Positions 18,581-27,103 of a DNA stretch of 64,000 nt are shown here, in pieces. The notes below the pieces were generated by a model, which saw only the letters and a list, made by a program, of their open reading frames with translations, had not been told where the DNA came from and ran no database searches. A program made the position numbers and the translations under genes. The stretch is from contig JAHDVK010000002.1 of assembly GCA_023384675.1 (NCBI GenBank), positions 124,001 to 188,000 on the forward strand, in the 5' to 3' direction. Source of the DNA: Bryobacteraceae bacterium. GTDB taxonomy: Bacteria; Acidobacteriota; Terriglobia; Bryobacterales; Bryobacteraceae. Each line of letters starts with the position of its first letter. Position 1 is the first letter of the stretch.

Positions 18581-19507
18581 ATGTACGCTGGTTGGATGAT
18601 CATCTTATTCGCGCTGGCTGGAACGCTGCTGGCGGGCGGCGATGCGGATGGCGATGGTCTGGACGACGCGTGGGAACAGCAGATGCTCGAGCGCTTCGCG
18701 CCGCGGCTTATGTTGAGCGTGGGTGAATGCGATGTGATGCCCGCGCGCTTCGCCCCGGATGAAGCCGAGCCGCGCCCGCTGGAGCGGGACGGCACGCTCT
18801 ACGGCCAGGTGTTGCCGTGGACGGGCGGCGAAGAGGGCGCCCTGGTGGAGATCCACTACTACCACCTGTGGGCGAACGACTGCGGGCGGCTTGCGCACCC
18901 GCTGGATGTGGAGCGGGTGTCGGTGCTGCTAAGGGGTCCCACGAAAGAGGCGCCGGTGGAGGAATGGCGCGCGGTTTACTGGTTTGCCGCGGCGCACGAG
19001 AACACAGTGTGCGACGTGAGCCACGGAGCGAAGGCCGAATGGCTGAAGGCTGAGATGGGCGGGGCGACGGTGTACGTTTCGCGGGGCAAACACGCATCGT
19101 TTCTCACGCGGCAGCGATGCGGCAACGGCTGCGGCGGCGACATTTGCCAGCCGGTGGACAACGCGCTGACGCCGCCGAGGATCATCAACGTGGGCGCGCC
19201 CGGCGCGCCGCTGAACGGCGCGGTGTGGACCGCCTCGAAGAAGTGGCCGATGCGGGAAAAGATGGGTACCGACTTTGGACCGGCCGTCATTTCCAGGCTG
19301 GACTCGAAGAAGAAGGCGGCGAGTGTCAACGACGGATTGATTCCTCTGCAGTCGCTGGTGATGGGCGGCGAGCACACGCTGCGCGGTCTGGGCACGGCTG
19401 GCAACCACACCGACAGTTCGCTCCAGAAGGCCGAAAAGGCCACTGGCAACGCGCTCCAGAAGAGCGCGAAGGCGGTCGGGCGGTTTTTGGGCATCGGGAA
19501 GAAATAA
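18581..19507 (+). CDS. Exported protein with calcium-loop start and weak Vps62-like resemblance
   Basis: 308 aa, function unknown. The ATG at 18581 follows the M16 stop by 11 nt and gives a signal peptide (MYAGWMIILFALAGTLLAGG). The mature start DADGDGLDDAWE matches a thrombospondin-type-3 calcium loop. Downstream, stretches such as RFAPRLML, EIHYYHLWANDCG, YWFAAAHENTVCD and VYVSRGKHASFL recall the eukaryotic and bacterial Vps62/DUF946 group; this is from memory and uncertain. Several cysteines (CGNGCGGDIC) suggest disulfides. The C-terminal ~40 residues are Lys/Ala-rich and helical. It may be co-transcribed with the M16 pair. Confidence 0.7.
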   Translation: MYAGWMIILFALAGTLLAGGDADGDGLDDAWEQQMLERFAPRLMLSVGECDVMPARFAPDEAEPRPLERDGTLYGQVLPWTGGEEGALVEIHYYHLWANDCGRLAHPLDVERVSVLLRGPTKEAPVEEWRAVYWFAAAHENTVCDVSHGAKAEWLKAEMGGATVYVSRGKHASFLTRQRCGNGCGGDICQPVDNALTPPRIINVGAPGAPLNGAVWTASKKWPMREKMGTDFGPAVISRLDSKKKAASVNDGLIPLQSLVMGGEHTLRGLGTAGNHTDSSLQKAEKATGNALQKSAKAVGRFLGIGKK

Positions 19508-19529
19508 GGGCTGCGGAGACCGGAACGCG

Positions 19530-19730
19530 CTAACCCTGGGCCATGCGATCGGCCCAGCGGAGGAAGCGGTACAGTTCCGACTTGTGGGTCCAGACGAAGC
19601 GCCAGAACTGGCCGGGCGTAATGGATTCGGCCGGGATGCCCCAATAGGTCTCGATCCGCCAGCGCAGGTAGGGCGAACGCCACGGCGTGAAGCGGTAGCC
19701 GCTGGAGGCGCGCCAGAGGAACAGAAACAT
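19530..19730 (-). CDS. Small aromatic, Arg-rich protein downstream of VWFA genes
   Basis: 66 aa, not recognised as a named family. The sequence is full of Trp, Tyr, Phe and Arg (for example SPYLRWRIETYWGIP and QFWRFVWTHKSELYRFL), which is unusual for a chance frame. The ATG at 19730 lies 4 nt after the stop of the VWFA-related gene, so it is probably translated from the same message. The frame continues upstream into that gene, but the upstream part is Pro/Ala/Thr noise. No signal peptide. Likely a small cytoplasmic protein of unknown role. Confidence 0.55.
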   Translation of the reverse strand: MFLFLWRASSGYRFTPWRSPYLRWRIETYWGIPAESITPGQFWRFVWTHKSELYRFLRWADRMAQG

Positions 19731-19734
19731 CGGG

Positions 19735-20712
19735 TTAGTCGCCGGCGCCCCGGCGGCGGCGGGTGTCCTCGGGGGTGGCGTAGTAGCCGGTGCGCGTGCG
19801 GACGCTGTAGCGGTTGCCCGCGGTGACCTTGATCTGCCGGTAAGTGCCGTCAAGCGCCTGGTTGGCGGGCGAATAGGCGACCACATACTGGTTGCGGATG
19901 TCGTGAGCCACCTGATCGGCGACGGCGTCCACTTCGGTGATGGCATCGGGGTAATACGCCGCGCCGCCCGAGGCCTTCGTCAGCATATCCAGGAAGCGTT
20001 TGGCCCGGCGGGCTTCGCGGCGGTCCTCATCGGCTAGCAGGCCGATGGAATAGATCAGAACGCCGCTTTTCTGCGTCTTTTCGATCAGTTTCTCGGCGGT
20101 GCTGCTCACGGAGGCAGTGTCGGCGCCATCGCTGATCAGCAGGATCACTTTCTTATCGCGCTTGCCTTCGGCCGTCAGGTGGTCGATGGACATCGAGACG
20201 GCGTCGCGCAGGGCGGTTCCGCCGCGCGAATCAATGCGGGCGACACCTTCCTCCAGTTTGGACATCTCCGAAGTGAAGGGCACGTCGAGATAGGCCTCGT
20301 CGTTGAAATTGACGACGAAGACCTCATCGTTGCGGCGGGATGACTTCACCAGCCGCACAGACGCCGACTCCACCGCGGCCCGCTTGCCGCGCATCGAGCC
20401 GCTGTTATCGATGACGATGCCGAGAGAAAGCGGAATATCCTCCTGGCGGAAGATGCGAATGTCCTGCTCGACGTTATTCTCGAAGACCTTGAAGGCGGAA
20501 CGTTCGAGGTCGGTCACCATGCGTCCCCGCCGGTCGAAGACGCCGCAGTAAAGCACCACAAGGCGGGTGCCGGTGGAGAAGGTGAGCTCGCCTTCGGAAG
20601 GAGGCGGGGGCGGCGGGGGCGGAAGCTGCGCGGGATCCTGTGCCCAGAGGCCGATCCCGGCGGCCACGGCCGCCAGAGTTACGAAGCCCCATTTCTTACT
20701 GATTCGGCGCAT
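19735..20712 (-). CDS. VWFA-related exported protein
   Basis: 325 aa with a signal peptide (to about residue 25, ending GLWAQ), a run of prolines (residues 30-39), and a von Willebrand factor A domain. The metal site DNSGSM (DxSxS) is present, together with the Thr-containing RGGTALRDAV and the Asp of LLISDGADTAS. The C-terminal ~70 residues (NQYVVAYSPANQALDGTYRQIKV) match the VWFA-related domain that is expanded in Acidobacteria. Likely a periplasmic or surface protein that binds partners through a divalent metal. It overlaps the upstream VWFA gene by 17 nt. Confidence 0.88.
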   Translation of the reverse strand: MRRISKKWGFVTLAAVAAGIGLWAQDPAQLPPPPPPPPSEGELTFSTGTRLVVLYCGVFDRRGRMVTDLERSAFKVFENNVEQDIRIFRQEDIPLSLGIVIDNSGSMRGKRAAVESASVRLVKSSRRNDEVFVVNFNDEAYLDVPFTSEMSKLEEGVARIDSRGGTALRDAVSMSIDHLTAEGKRDKKVILLISDGADTASVSSTAEKLIEKTQKSGVLIYSIGLLADEDRREARRAKRFLDMLTKASGGAAYYPDAITEVDAVADQVAHDIRNQYVVAYSPANQALDGTYRQIKVTAGNRYSVRTRTGYYATPEDTRRRRGAGD

Positions 20713-21721
20713 AATAGCCCTGCCGGTGCAGCGCCCTCAGGGGGGGCAGGCTGCGCGGCTGATTTAATCTTACCTGGACGCGGCGGTATTTGCCGTCCCG
20801 GTTCTGATTCTTAGAGATGTAACCGAGCACGTACTGGTTTCTCAACTCCATGCCGATGCGGGCGGCGATGTCGGGCAAATCGTTCAGGTTCTCAACGGGG
20901 AAGTGGCGGCCACCGGTCATTTCAGCCATGTCGTTGAGCAGGCCGGGGCCGGATAGCTCCTCCGCGGTCCGGCCGCGGGCGCTAACGGGTTCGAAGATGC
21001 CGATCGCATAGAGCTGCGCGTCGGCCTCCTTGAGCAGGTTGCGGACTTCGGATTCGGTATAGCGGGACGAATTATCGCCTCCGTCGGAGATGACGAGGAT
21101 CGCCTTGCGCGGATTCTTCCCTTTGCGCAGATGGGTGAGCGCCTGGTACATGCCATCCAGCAGCGAAGTGCGGCCCTTGGCCTGGGTGAACGTCAGGCGC
21201 GTCATGATCTCCTCGGTGTCGCGCGTATAGTCCACCACCATCTGCGGCCGGTCGTTGAACTGAATAAGGAAAAACTCGTCCTCCGGGTTGGCGGTCTTGA
21301 AGAACTGCGCGGCGGCCTGGCGGCTCTTGACGAGTTTCTGGCCCATGGACCCGGAGGCGTCGAAGACGAGTCCCACTGAGAGCGGCGCGTCGAAGCTCGC
21401 GAAATAGCTGACTTCCTGCTCGACCTTGTCCTCAAACAGGCGGAAGTTCTCTTTATCCATCCCCGTGACGAACTGGTTCATGGGCGTGGTGACCGTGACA
21501 GGGATCAAAACCAGGTTGGTGTCGATGCGGAGATTGGGCGCGATGCGATCGGATTCAGGTTCGGCGGCGGGGGCCTTGGTGCGGGGTATGATCGCTGTGC
21601 GGGGCGCCTGAGCGTAGATCGCGCCAAGGCTAGCGAGCAGTCCGCCCATTAACAGCGCTACGACGGACAGTCTCCAACGGCTCACGTTCGATCTCTCAGG
21701 TTGCCTCGGCGAATATACCAT
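20696..21721 (-). CDS. VWFA-related exported protein (tandem paralogue)
   Basis: 341 aa, first gene of the VWFA pair and clearly homologous to the next one. The hydrophobic signal segment is SVVALLMGGLLASLGAIYAQA. The MIDAS metal motif is DASGSM, followed by KGRTSLLDGM and LVISDGGDNSS, and a C-terminal NQYVLGYISKNQNRDGKYRRVQV block. The ATG at 21721 has GAAGGA immediately upstream; a GTG at 21685 is an alternative and would give a more usual signal peptide. It is divergent from kdsB with only 11 bp between the starts, so the promoters must overlap the coding sequences. Confidence 0.88.
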   Translation of the reverse strand: MVYSPRQPERSNVSRWRLSVVALLMGGLLASLGAIYAQAPRTAIIPRTKAPAAEPESDRIAPNLRIDTNLVLIPVTVTTPMNQFVTGMDKENFRLFEDKVEQEVSYFASFDAPLSVGLVFDASGSMGQKLVKSRQAAAQFFKTANPEDEFFLIQFNDRPQMVVDYTRDTEEIMTRLTFTQAKGRTSLLDGMYQALTHLRKGKNPRKAILVISDGGDNSSRYTESEVRNLLKEADAQLYAIGIFEPVSARGRTAEELSGPGLLNDMAEMTGGRHFPVENLNDLPDIAARIGMELRNQYVLGYISKNQNRDGKYRRVQVRLNQPRSLPPLRALHRQGYYAPNQ

Positions 21722-21732
21722 GTCCTTCTTCT

Positions 21733-22500
21733 ATGCTAGACTCAACTGTGCCCCCAACGATTCTGGGAGTCATACCCGCCCGCTACGCTTCAGTCCGCTT
21801 CCCCGGAAAATCTCTCGCTCTCATCGCCGGTAAACCCATGATTCAACACGTCTGGGAACGGGCCACCCAGTCGCGATACCTCTCACAGGTCACAATTGCG
21901 ACCGACGACGAGCGCATTGCCGCTGCGGCGCACGCCTTCGGGGCGCCGGTCCGGATGACCCGCTCCGATCACGCCTCGGGCACCGACCGGGTGGCCGAGG
22001 TGGCTGCCTCCACGGACGCGAACGTCATCGTCAACATCCAGGGCGACGAGCCGTTGATCGACCCGGGGGCGATCGATACAGCCATCCTTGCCTTATTAGA
22101 CGAACCGGGATGCGAAATGGCGACATTGAAACGCAAAATTTCGAATCCCGCGGAAATAGAGAATCCGAATGTCGTGAAGGTGGTGACCGCCCGCAACGGC
22201 GATGCCCTCTATTTCTCGCGGCATGCAGTCCCCTTTGACCGGGGGGCGAGCGGGGAGTGGTGGAAGCATATCGGGATCTATGTGTACCGGCGTGCGCTGC
22301 TGCTGGGGTATTCGGCGCTGCCGGTGGGTCCGCTCGAACAGGCCGAACGCCTCGAGCAGTTGCGCGCGCTCGAAAACGGCATTCCCATCCGGGTGGCGGA
22401 TACCGAGTACGATACGATCGGCGTGGACACGCCGGAAGACCTGGCCGCGGTTTCGCAGCTCTTTTTCCTAACTTCAAGTTCAATCAGAAACGATGGCTAA
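21733..22500 (+). CDS. kdsB: 3-deoxy-manno-octulosonate cytidylyltransferase (CMP-KDO synthetase)
   Basis: Activates KDO with CTP for lipopolysaccharide inner-core synthesis. 255 aa with the nucleotidyltransferase start [20 protein letters not shown], the NIQGDEPLI motif (metal-binding Asp) and the C-terminal [12 protein letters not shown] block. A GTG at 21748 is an alternative start; neither has a clear ribosome site. The last 8 nt overlap pyrG, whose product makes the CTP used here. Its presence indicates an LPS-bearing outer membrane. Confidence 0.95.
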   Translation: MLDSTVPPTILGVIPARYASVRFPGKSLALIAGKPMIQHVWERATQSRYLSQVTIATDDERIAAAAHAFGAPVRMTRSDHASGTDRVAEVAASTDANVIVNIQGDEPLIDPGAIDTAILALLDEPGCEMATLKRKISNPAEIENPNVVKVVTARNGDALYFSRHAVPFDRGASGEWWKHIGIYVYRRALLLGYSALPVGPLEQAERLEQLRALENGIPIRVADTEYDTIGVDTPEDLAAVSQLFFLTSSSIRNDG

Positions 22501-24142
22501 ATACATATTCGTGACTGGCGGCGTGGTTTCCTCCCTCGGGAAAGGGATCGCGGCGGCGTCGATCGGGTGCCTCCTGGAAAGCCGGGGCTTGCGGGTGAAC
22601 ATGCAGAAGTTCGACCCGTACTTGAATGTCGATCCCGGGACGATGAGCCCGTTTCAGCATGGCGAGGTCTTCGTCACCGACGACGGAGCCGAAACCGACC
22701 TGGACCTGGGCCACTACGAACGCTTCACGCACGCCCAACTGACGCAAAACAACAATCTGACGAGCGGGCGCATCTACGAGCGCATCATCCAGCGCGAGCG
22801 CCGCGGCGATTACCTCGGCAAAACCGTGCAGGTGATCCCCCACGTCACCAACGAAATCAAGGCCGCCGCCCGCAAAGTGGCTGAAGGCGTGGATGTGGTG
22901 ATCTGCGAGATCGGCGGCACGGTGGGCGACATCGAGTCGCAGCCGTTCACGGAAGCCATCCGGCAGTTGCGGCACGAACTGGGGCGGCACAACACCCTGT
23001 TCGTGCACGTGACGCTGGTGCCCTGGATCGCGGCGGCTCAGGAGTTGAAGACCAAACCCACGCAGCACAGCGTGAAAGAGCTGCGCGCGATGGGCATCCA
23101 GCCCGACATCCTCATCTGCCGCTCCGAGCGGCCTCTGCCCGAGGATCAGCGCGACAAGATCGCGCTGTTCTGCGACGTCGACCGCGACGCCGTGATCAGC
23201 GCCTACGACGTGGACACGGTCTATCAGATTCCCATCACCTTCGCCGAGCAGGGCGTCGACGAGATCGTGCTGCGCGAGTTGCGGATCGAGGACGTGGGCG
23301 AACGCGACCTCACCGCCTGGCGCGCCATGCTCGAACGCATGCGCAACCCCGAGGACGAAGTCGAGATCGGGCTCGTGGGCAAGTACGTCGAGTACGAGGA
23401 TTCCTACAAAAGCCTGAAGGAAGCGCTGCTGCACGCGGGCGTTCACCATGGCCTGAAAGTGAACATGAAGTGGATCGAGAGCGAGGGGCTGGAGTGGCCC
23501 GGCTGCGCGGCGGAGCTGGAGCGCTATGACGGCATTCTGGTGCCCGGCGGCTTCGGACGGCGCGGCGTCGAAGGCATGCTGCAGGCGATCCGCTATGCGC
23601 GCGAGCGGCACGTTCCTTATTTCGGCATCTGTCTGGGCATGCAGACGGCGGTGATCGAATTCGCGCGCAATGTGGCGGGGCTCACCCAGGCCGATTCCAC
23701 CGAGTTCGAACCCGCCACGCCGAATCCCGTCATCTATAAGCTGCGCGACCTGCTCGGCGTCGAGGAACTGGGTGGCACCATGCGGCTCGGGGCGTATGAG
23801 TGTTTGCTCGCCGAAGGCAGCGCGGCGCGCGAAGCCTACCAGACCGAACGGATCAGCGAACGCCACCGCCACCGGTTCGAGTTCAACCGCACCTACGAGC
23901 CCCAACTCGTCGGGAAGGGCCTGTGCATCACCGGCCGCAGCGAGGACGAGAAGTTCGTCGAGATCTGCGAACTGCCCGGCCACCCCTGGTTTCTCGGCTG
24001 CCAGTTCCACCCGGAGTTCAAGTCGAAGCCGCTGACCCCCCATCCGCTGTTCAAGGCGTTCCTCGGCGCCTCCTACGCCTATCGCAAGCTTCGCGTGGCC
24101 CGGGAGAACATCCCGCTGTTCGCCGACGGAGGCGGACAATAG
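22493..24142 (+). CDS. pyrG: CTP synthase
   Basis: Makes CTP from UTP, ATP and glutamine. 549 aa, normal length. The N-terminal synthase domain has the P-loop region [11 protein letters not shown] and the acidic/UTP-binding [16 protein letters not shown]. The C-terminal glutamine amidotransferase domain has the nucleophile in GICLGMQ (Cys380) and the His/Glu pair in [11 protein letters not shown]. The start overlaps the kdsB stop by 8 nt, so the CTP-making enzyme is coupled to a CTP-using one. Confidence 0.97.
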   Translation: MAKYIFVTGGVVSSLGKGIAAASIGCLLESRGLRVNMQKFDPYLNVDPGTMSPFQHGEVFVTDDGAETDLDLGHYERFTHAQLTQNNNLTSGRIYERIIQRERRGDYLGKTVQVIPHVTNEIKAAARKVAEGVDVVICEIGGTVGDIESQPFTEAIRQLRHELGRHNTLFVHVTLVPWIAAAQELKTKPTQHSVKELRAMGIQPDILICRSERPLPEDQRDKIALFCDVDRDAVISAYDVDTVYQIPITFAEQGVDEIVLRELRIEDVGERDLTAWRAMLERMRNPEDEVEIGLVGKYVEYEDSYKSLKEALLHAGVHHGLKVNMKWIESEGLEWPGCAAELERYDGILVPGGFGRRGVEGMLQAIRYARERHVPYFGICLGMQTAVIEFARNVAGLTQADSTEFEPATPNPVIYKLRDLLGVEELGGTMRLGAYECLLAEGSAAREAYQTERISERHRHRFEFNRTYEPQLVGKGLCITGRSEDEKFVEICELPGHPWFLGCQFHPEFKSKPLTPHPLFKAFLGASYAYRKLRVARENIPLFADGGGQ

Positions 24143-24200
24143 ATTTGTGCACGCCAGGAGGGGCGCGCGCGTCTAATAATGGGAGGGAAGGAGTGTGGCC

Positions 24201-24677
24201 ATGACCAAGTGCCTGACACGCGCTCGCCGCCGCCGCGGATTTTCGCTGATCGAGCTGTTGATCGTGATCGCGATCATTCTCATCATCGCGGCCATCGCGG
24301 TGCCCAAGCTGAACAACGCGCGCATGCATTCGCAGGAGATGGCGGCGATCCGGCAGATCACCACGATTCATCAGGCGCAGACGCAGTATTACTCGCAGTT
24401 CGGGAAGTTCGCGGAAAGTCTCGCGCAGCTCGGACCCGCCGAGGGTGCGAACGCCGGCCCGGCCGCCGCGGACCTGATCCCCGGAGACCTTGCGCTCGGC
24501 GACAAGACGGGCTACCGCTTCACGGTGACTCCTTCGCCCGAAGGGTACACGGTGACGGCTGTGCCCGTGGCGTTCAATTCCAGCGGCCGGCGGACGTTCT
24601 TCTCCGACCAGACACTGGTCATCCGCCAGGAGTGGAGCGCCGAGGTGGCGAACGCGCAGAGCGAGGAGATCAAGTAA
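24201..24677 (+). CDS. Type IV pilin-like / type II pseudopilin protein
   Basis: 158 aa. The ATG at 24201 is chosen because AAGGAG lies about 7 nt upstream. The leader MTKCLTRARRRRG is basic and ends in Gly13, followed by the processed start FSLIELLIVIAIILIIAAIAV with the conserved Glu at mature position 5 (Glu18). A helix and a small beta-rich head follow. It would be cleaved by prepilin peptidase and assembled in a pilus or pseudopilus. No assembly ATPase, platform or secretin gene is near, so it is an orphan here. It is convergent with dapD, 10 bp apart. Confidence 0.9.
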   Translation: MTKCLTRARRRRGFSLIELLIVIAIILIIAAIAVPKLNNARMHSQEMAAIRQITTIHQAQTQYYSQFGKFAESLAQLGPAEGANAGPAAADLIPGDLALGDKTGYRFTVTPSPEGYTVTAVPVAFNSSGRRTFFSDQTLVIRQEWSAEVANAQSEEIK

Positions 24678-24687
24678 GGGCGGGCAT

Positions 24688-25530
24688 TCAGCGCAGCCAG
24701 TCTTCGAGCTGCGCGCGCGTGTCCGTGGATTCGTCGCGGTATTTCACGATGACGGGAGTGTAGAGCGAGAGGCCCCACTCGGGGCCTTTCCCTTTGGTGA
24801 CAGCGCGCGCCCCCGCCACCACCACCGCGTTCTCCGGCACAATCAGCGGCAGATCGGCCTTGCCCGAATGAACCGTGCCGTTCACCAGATCGTAGATGGG
24901 CGTCGAGCGGTTGAGAATCACGCCCGAACCCAGCACGGCGCGGCGGCGGACGATGGTTCCCTCATAGACGCCACAGTTGCCGCCCACCAGGACATCGTCC
25001 TCGATGATGACGGGTAGCGCGCCGACGGGCTCGAGCACTCCACCGATCTGCGCGGCGGCGGAGAGGTGGCAGCGCTCGCCCACCTGCGCACAAGAGCCCA
25101 CCAGAGCGTGCGAATCGATCATCGTGCCGTCGCCCACCCACGCGCCCACGTTGATGTACATTGGCGGCATGCAGGTCACGCCGCGGCCGAGGCGGCAACC
25201 GTCGCGAATCGAAGAGCCGCCCGGTACGACGCGGACTCCGTCGTCCACGCTCAGGGGCCGCACGGGGTACGTGGCCTTGTCGAACCACGGCTGCTTCACG
25301 GCGTCGATTGACATATCCGTGAGCGCCCCCAGGCGGAAGCCGAGCAGGATGCCCTGCTTCACCCAGGCGTTCACGCGCCAGCCCGCGGGCGAGGCCGCGT
25401 CGGGTTCGGCGGCGCGCACTTCGCCCGCGTTCAAAGCCTGTTTGAAGCGCGCGAAAAGCTCCTGGTGTTCGGCCGTGTACCCGGCCGGCGGGTTGGCGAA
25501 GAGGGCTTCGATTCCCGGTTGCAGGCTCAT
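24688..25530 (-). CDS. dapD: 2,3,4,5-tetrahydropyridine-2,6-dicarboxylate N-succinyltransferase
   Basis: Succinylase-branch enzyme of lysine/diaminopimelate synthesis, 280 aa from the ATG at 25530. That ATG overlaps the dapA stop as ATGA. The centre is a left-handed parallel beta-helix of hexapeptide repeats (about residues 110-230: PPMYINVGAWVGDGTMIDSHALVGSCAQVG and following), typical of DapD trimers that use succinyl-CoA. It is the last gene of the six-gene operon. Its presence defines the succinylated route and predicts a desuccinylase, which the M20 gene at the head of the operon could supply. Confidence 0.93.
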   Translation of the reverse strand: MSLQPGIEALFANPPAGYTAEHQELFARFKQALNAGEVRAAEPDAASPAGWRVNAWVKQGILLGFRLGALTDMSIDAVKQPWFDKATYPVRPLSVDDGVRVVPGGSSIRDGCRLGRGVTCMPPMYINVGAWVGDGTMIDSHALVGSCAQVGERCHLSAAAQIGGVLEPVGALPVIIEDDVLVGGNCGVYEGTIVRRRAVLGSGVILNRSTPIYDLVNGTVHSGKADLPLIVPENAVVVAGARAVTKGKGPEWGLSLYTPVIVKYRDESTDTRAQLEDWLR

Positions 25531-26408
25531 GGAATCAGGTTCAACTCCTTCAGGACAGCGTCGATCCGCTGTGCGGCAGCGGGCGAGGGCGGCGTCATCG
25601 GCAGCCGCCAAACCGGCTCGCAGAGGCCCATGCGGCTCAGGGCGTACTTCACGGGGATCGGATTCGACTCTACGAAGTTAATCTCCATCAGCGGCAGCCA
25701 GCGATTGTGCAGCGCGCGGGCGGCCGCGAAATCGCCCGCCAGGATGTGATTGGCAATCTGCGACATCGCGCCGGGGATCTCGTTCGATGCCACGCTGATC
25801 ACGCCCTTGCCGCCCAGCGCGCCCAGCGGAAGCGCCACCGCGTCGTCGCCCGACAGCACCGCGAAGTCTTCCGGCACGCGCGCGCAGATCGCGGCCATTT
25901 GCGCGATATTGCCCGAGGCCTCCTTCACCGCCCGAATGTTGGGGATGGCGGCGAGCCGGACGAGCGTGGCCGGTTCGACGTTCGCCCCGGTGCGGCCCGG
26001 CACGGAATAAACAATCACGGGCAGTTTTGTTTTGGAAGCGATGGCCTTGTAGTGCTCGTAAAGCCCCGTCTGCGTGGGTTTGTTGTAGTAGGGCGTGACC
26101 GAGAGCAGCGCCTGCGCGCCCATTGCCTCGAGTTCCTGCGCAAGCTCAACGACCTCCGCCGTGTTGTAGCCACCGCAGCCCGCGGCGACGGGCACGCGGC
26201 CGGCCGCCTCCTCGAGCGTGATCTCGACGACACGCAGGTGCTCGCGGCGCGTCAGCGTGGGGCTTTCACCCGTAGTGCCGCAGGGTACGAGGAAGTGAAT
26301 GCCCGCGTCGACCTGACGCTTTACGAGTTGCCGAAGCGTGGTTTCGTCGAGCGACAGATCGCGTTGGAAGGGCGTGACGAGCGCGGTCCCGCATCCTTGA
26401 AAGTTCAT
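25527..26408 (-). CDS. dapA: 4-hydroxy-tetrahydrodipicolinate synthase
   Basis: Condenses pyruvate with aspartate semialdehyde. 293 aa, a TIM-barrel lyase. The Schiff-base lysine is Lys162 in AVKEASGN; Tyr134 (VIVYSVPGRTG) and Thr45-Thr46 (CGTTGES) complete the catalytic set. It overlaps both dapB (ATGA at 26405-26408) and dapD. Regulation by lysine cannot be judged by eye. Confidence 0.96.
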   Translation of the reverse strand: MNFQGCGTALVTPFQRDLSLDETTLRQLVKRQVDAGIHFLVPCGTTGESPTLTRREHLRVVEITLEEAAGRVPVAAGCGGYNTAEVVELAQELEAMGAQALLSVTPYYNKPTQTGLYEHYKAIASKTKLPVIVYSVPGRTGANVEPATLVRLAAIPNIRAVKEASGNIAQMAAICARVPEDFAVLSGDDAVALPLGALGGKGVISVASNEIPGAMSQIANHILAGDFAAARALHNRWLPLMEINFVESNPIPVKYALSRMGLCEPVWRLPMTPPSPAAAQRIDAVLKELNLIP

Positions 26409-27103
26409 TCTGATTGTTCTCCCGGAGCGCCGAACAGCGCTTCGCTAAAGTCGTAGACGCCGCGGCGCCCCTCAAGCCATTTTGCGGCGAAAAGAGCGCC
26501 GCGCGCAAAGCCTTCGCGCGAACGGGCGGTGTGGCGCAGGGTGATCGTGTCGGCGGCGGAGTCGAAGCCGATCTCGTGCGTACCCGGTACGCGCCCCGCG
26601 CGCGAGGCGGCGGTGTCCACCTTCGCGGTGTAGCCCGCGGCGCGCATCCGGTCCACCAGCATCAGCAGCGTGCCTGAAGGCGCGTCTTTCTTCGCCGAAT
26701 GATGGATCTCCCAGGCCCAGGCTTCGTAGTCCGGATGAGCGGCGAACAGCGCGGCCGCTTCCGCGCAGAGACGCGCAAAGAGCTGCACTCCGATCGAAAA
26801 GTTCGCGCCGTAAACCAGAACGCAGTTGTTTTGTTTATATGCCGCCGCCACCTCGTCCAGCCGCCCGAACCAGCCCGTGGTGCCGCTCACCGTGGGCACC
26901 CCCTTGGCAGCCAGCGCCAGCAGGTTGCCGGGCGCCGCCGCCGGTTCGGTGAACTCGATGGCGGCGTCGATACCCGTGAAGTCCTGGCTGGCGAGATCCG
27001 CGTCCACGTCGAGAATCAGCTTCACGTCGAAGCCGGCCTCCGGCGCAAGCTGATGCAGCAGCCGGCCCATCTTGCCATATCCGACCAGCGCGAGCTGTTT
27101 CAT
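26405..27103 (-). CDS. dapB: 4-hydroxy-tetrahydrodipicolinate reductase
   Basis: Reduces the DapA product with NAD(P)H. 232 aa from the ATG at 27103, which overlaps the lysC stop by ATGA. The N-terminal nucleotide fold is VGYGKMGRLL, and the substrate motif HHSAKKDAPSGT (about residues 130-141) is intact. It is about 40 residues shorter than the E. coli enzyme and nearer in size to the compact enzymes of thermophiles. The frame extends 68 codons upstream, but that is Arg/Ala noise antisense-like to lysC. Confidence 0.94.
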   Translation of the reverse strand: MKQLALVGYGKMGRLLHQLAPEAGFDVKLILDVDADLASQDFTGIDAAIEFTEPAAAPGNLLALAAKGVPTVSGTTGWFGRLDEVAAAYKQNNCVLVYGANFSIGVQLFARLCAEAAALFAAHPDYEAWAWEIHHSAKKDAPSGTLLMLVDRMRAAGYTAKVDTAASRAGRVPGTHEIGFDSAADTITLRHTARSREGFARGALFAAKWLEGRRGVYDFSEALFGAPGEQSE

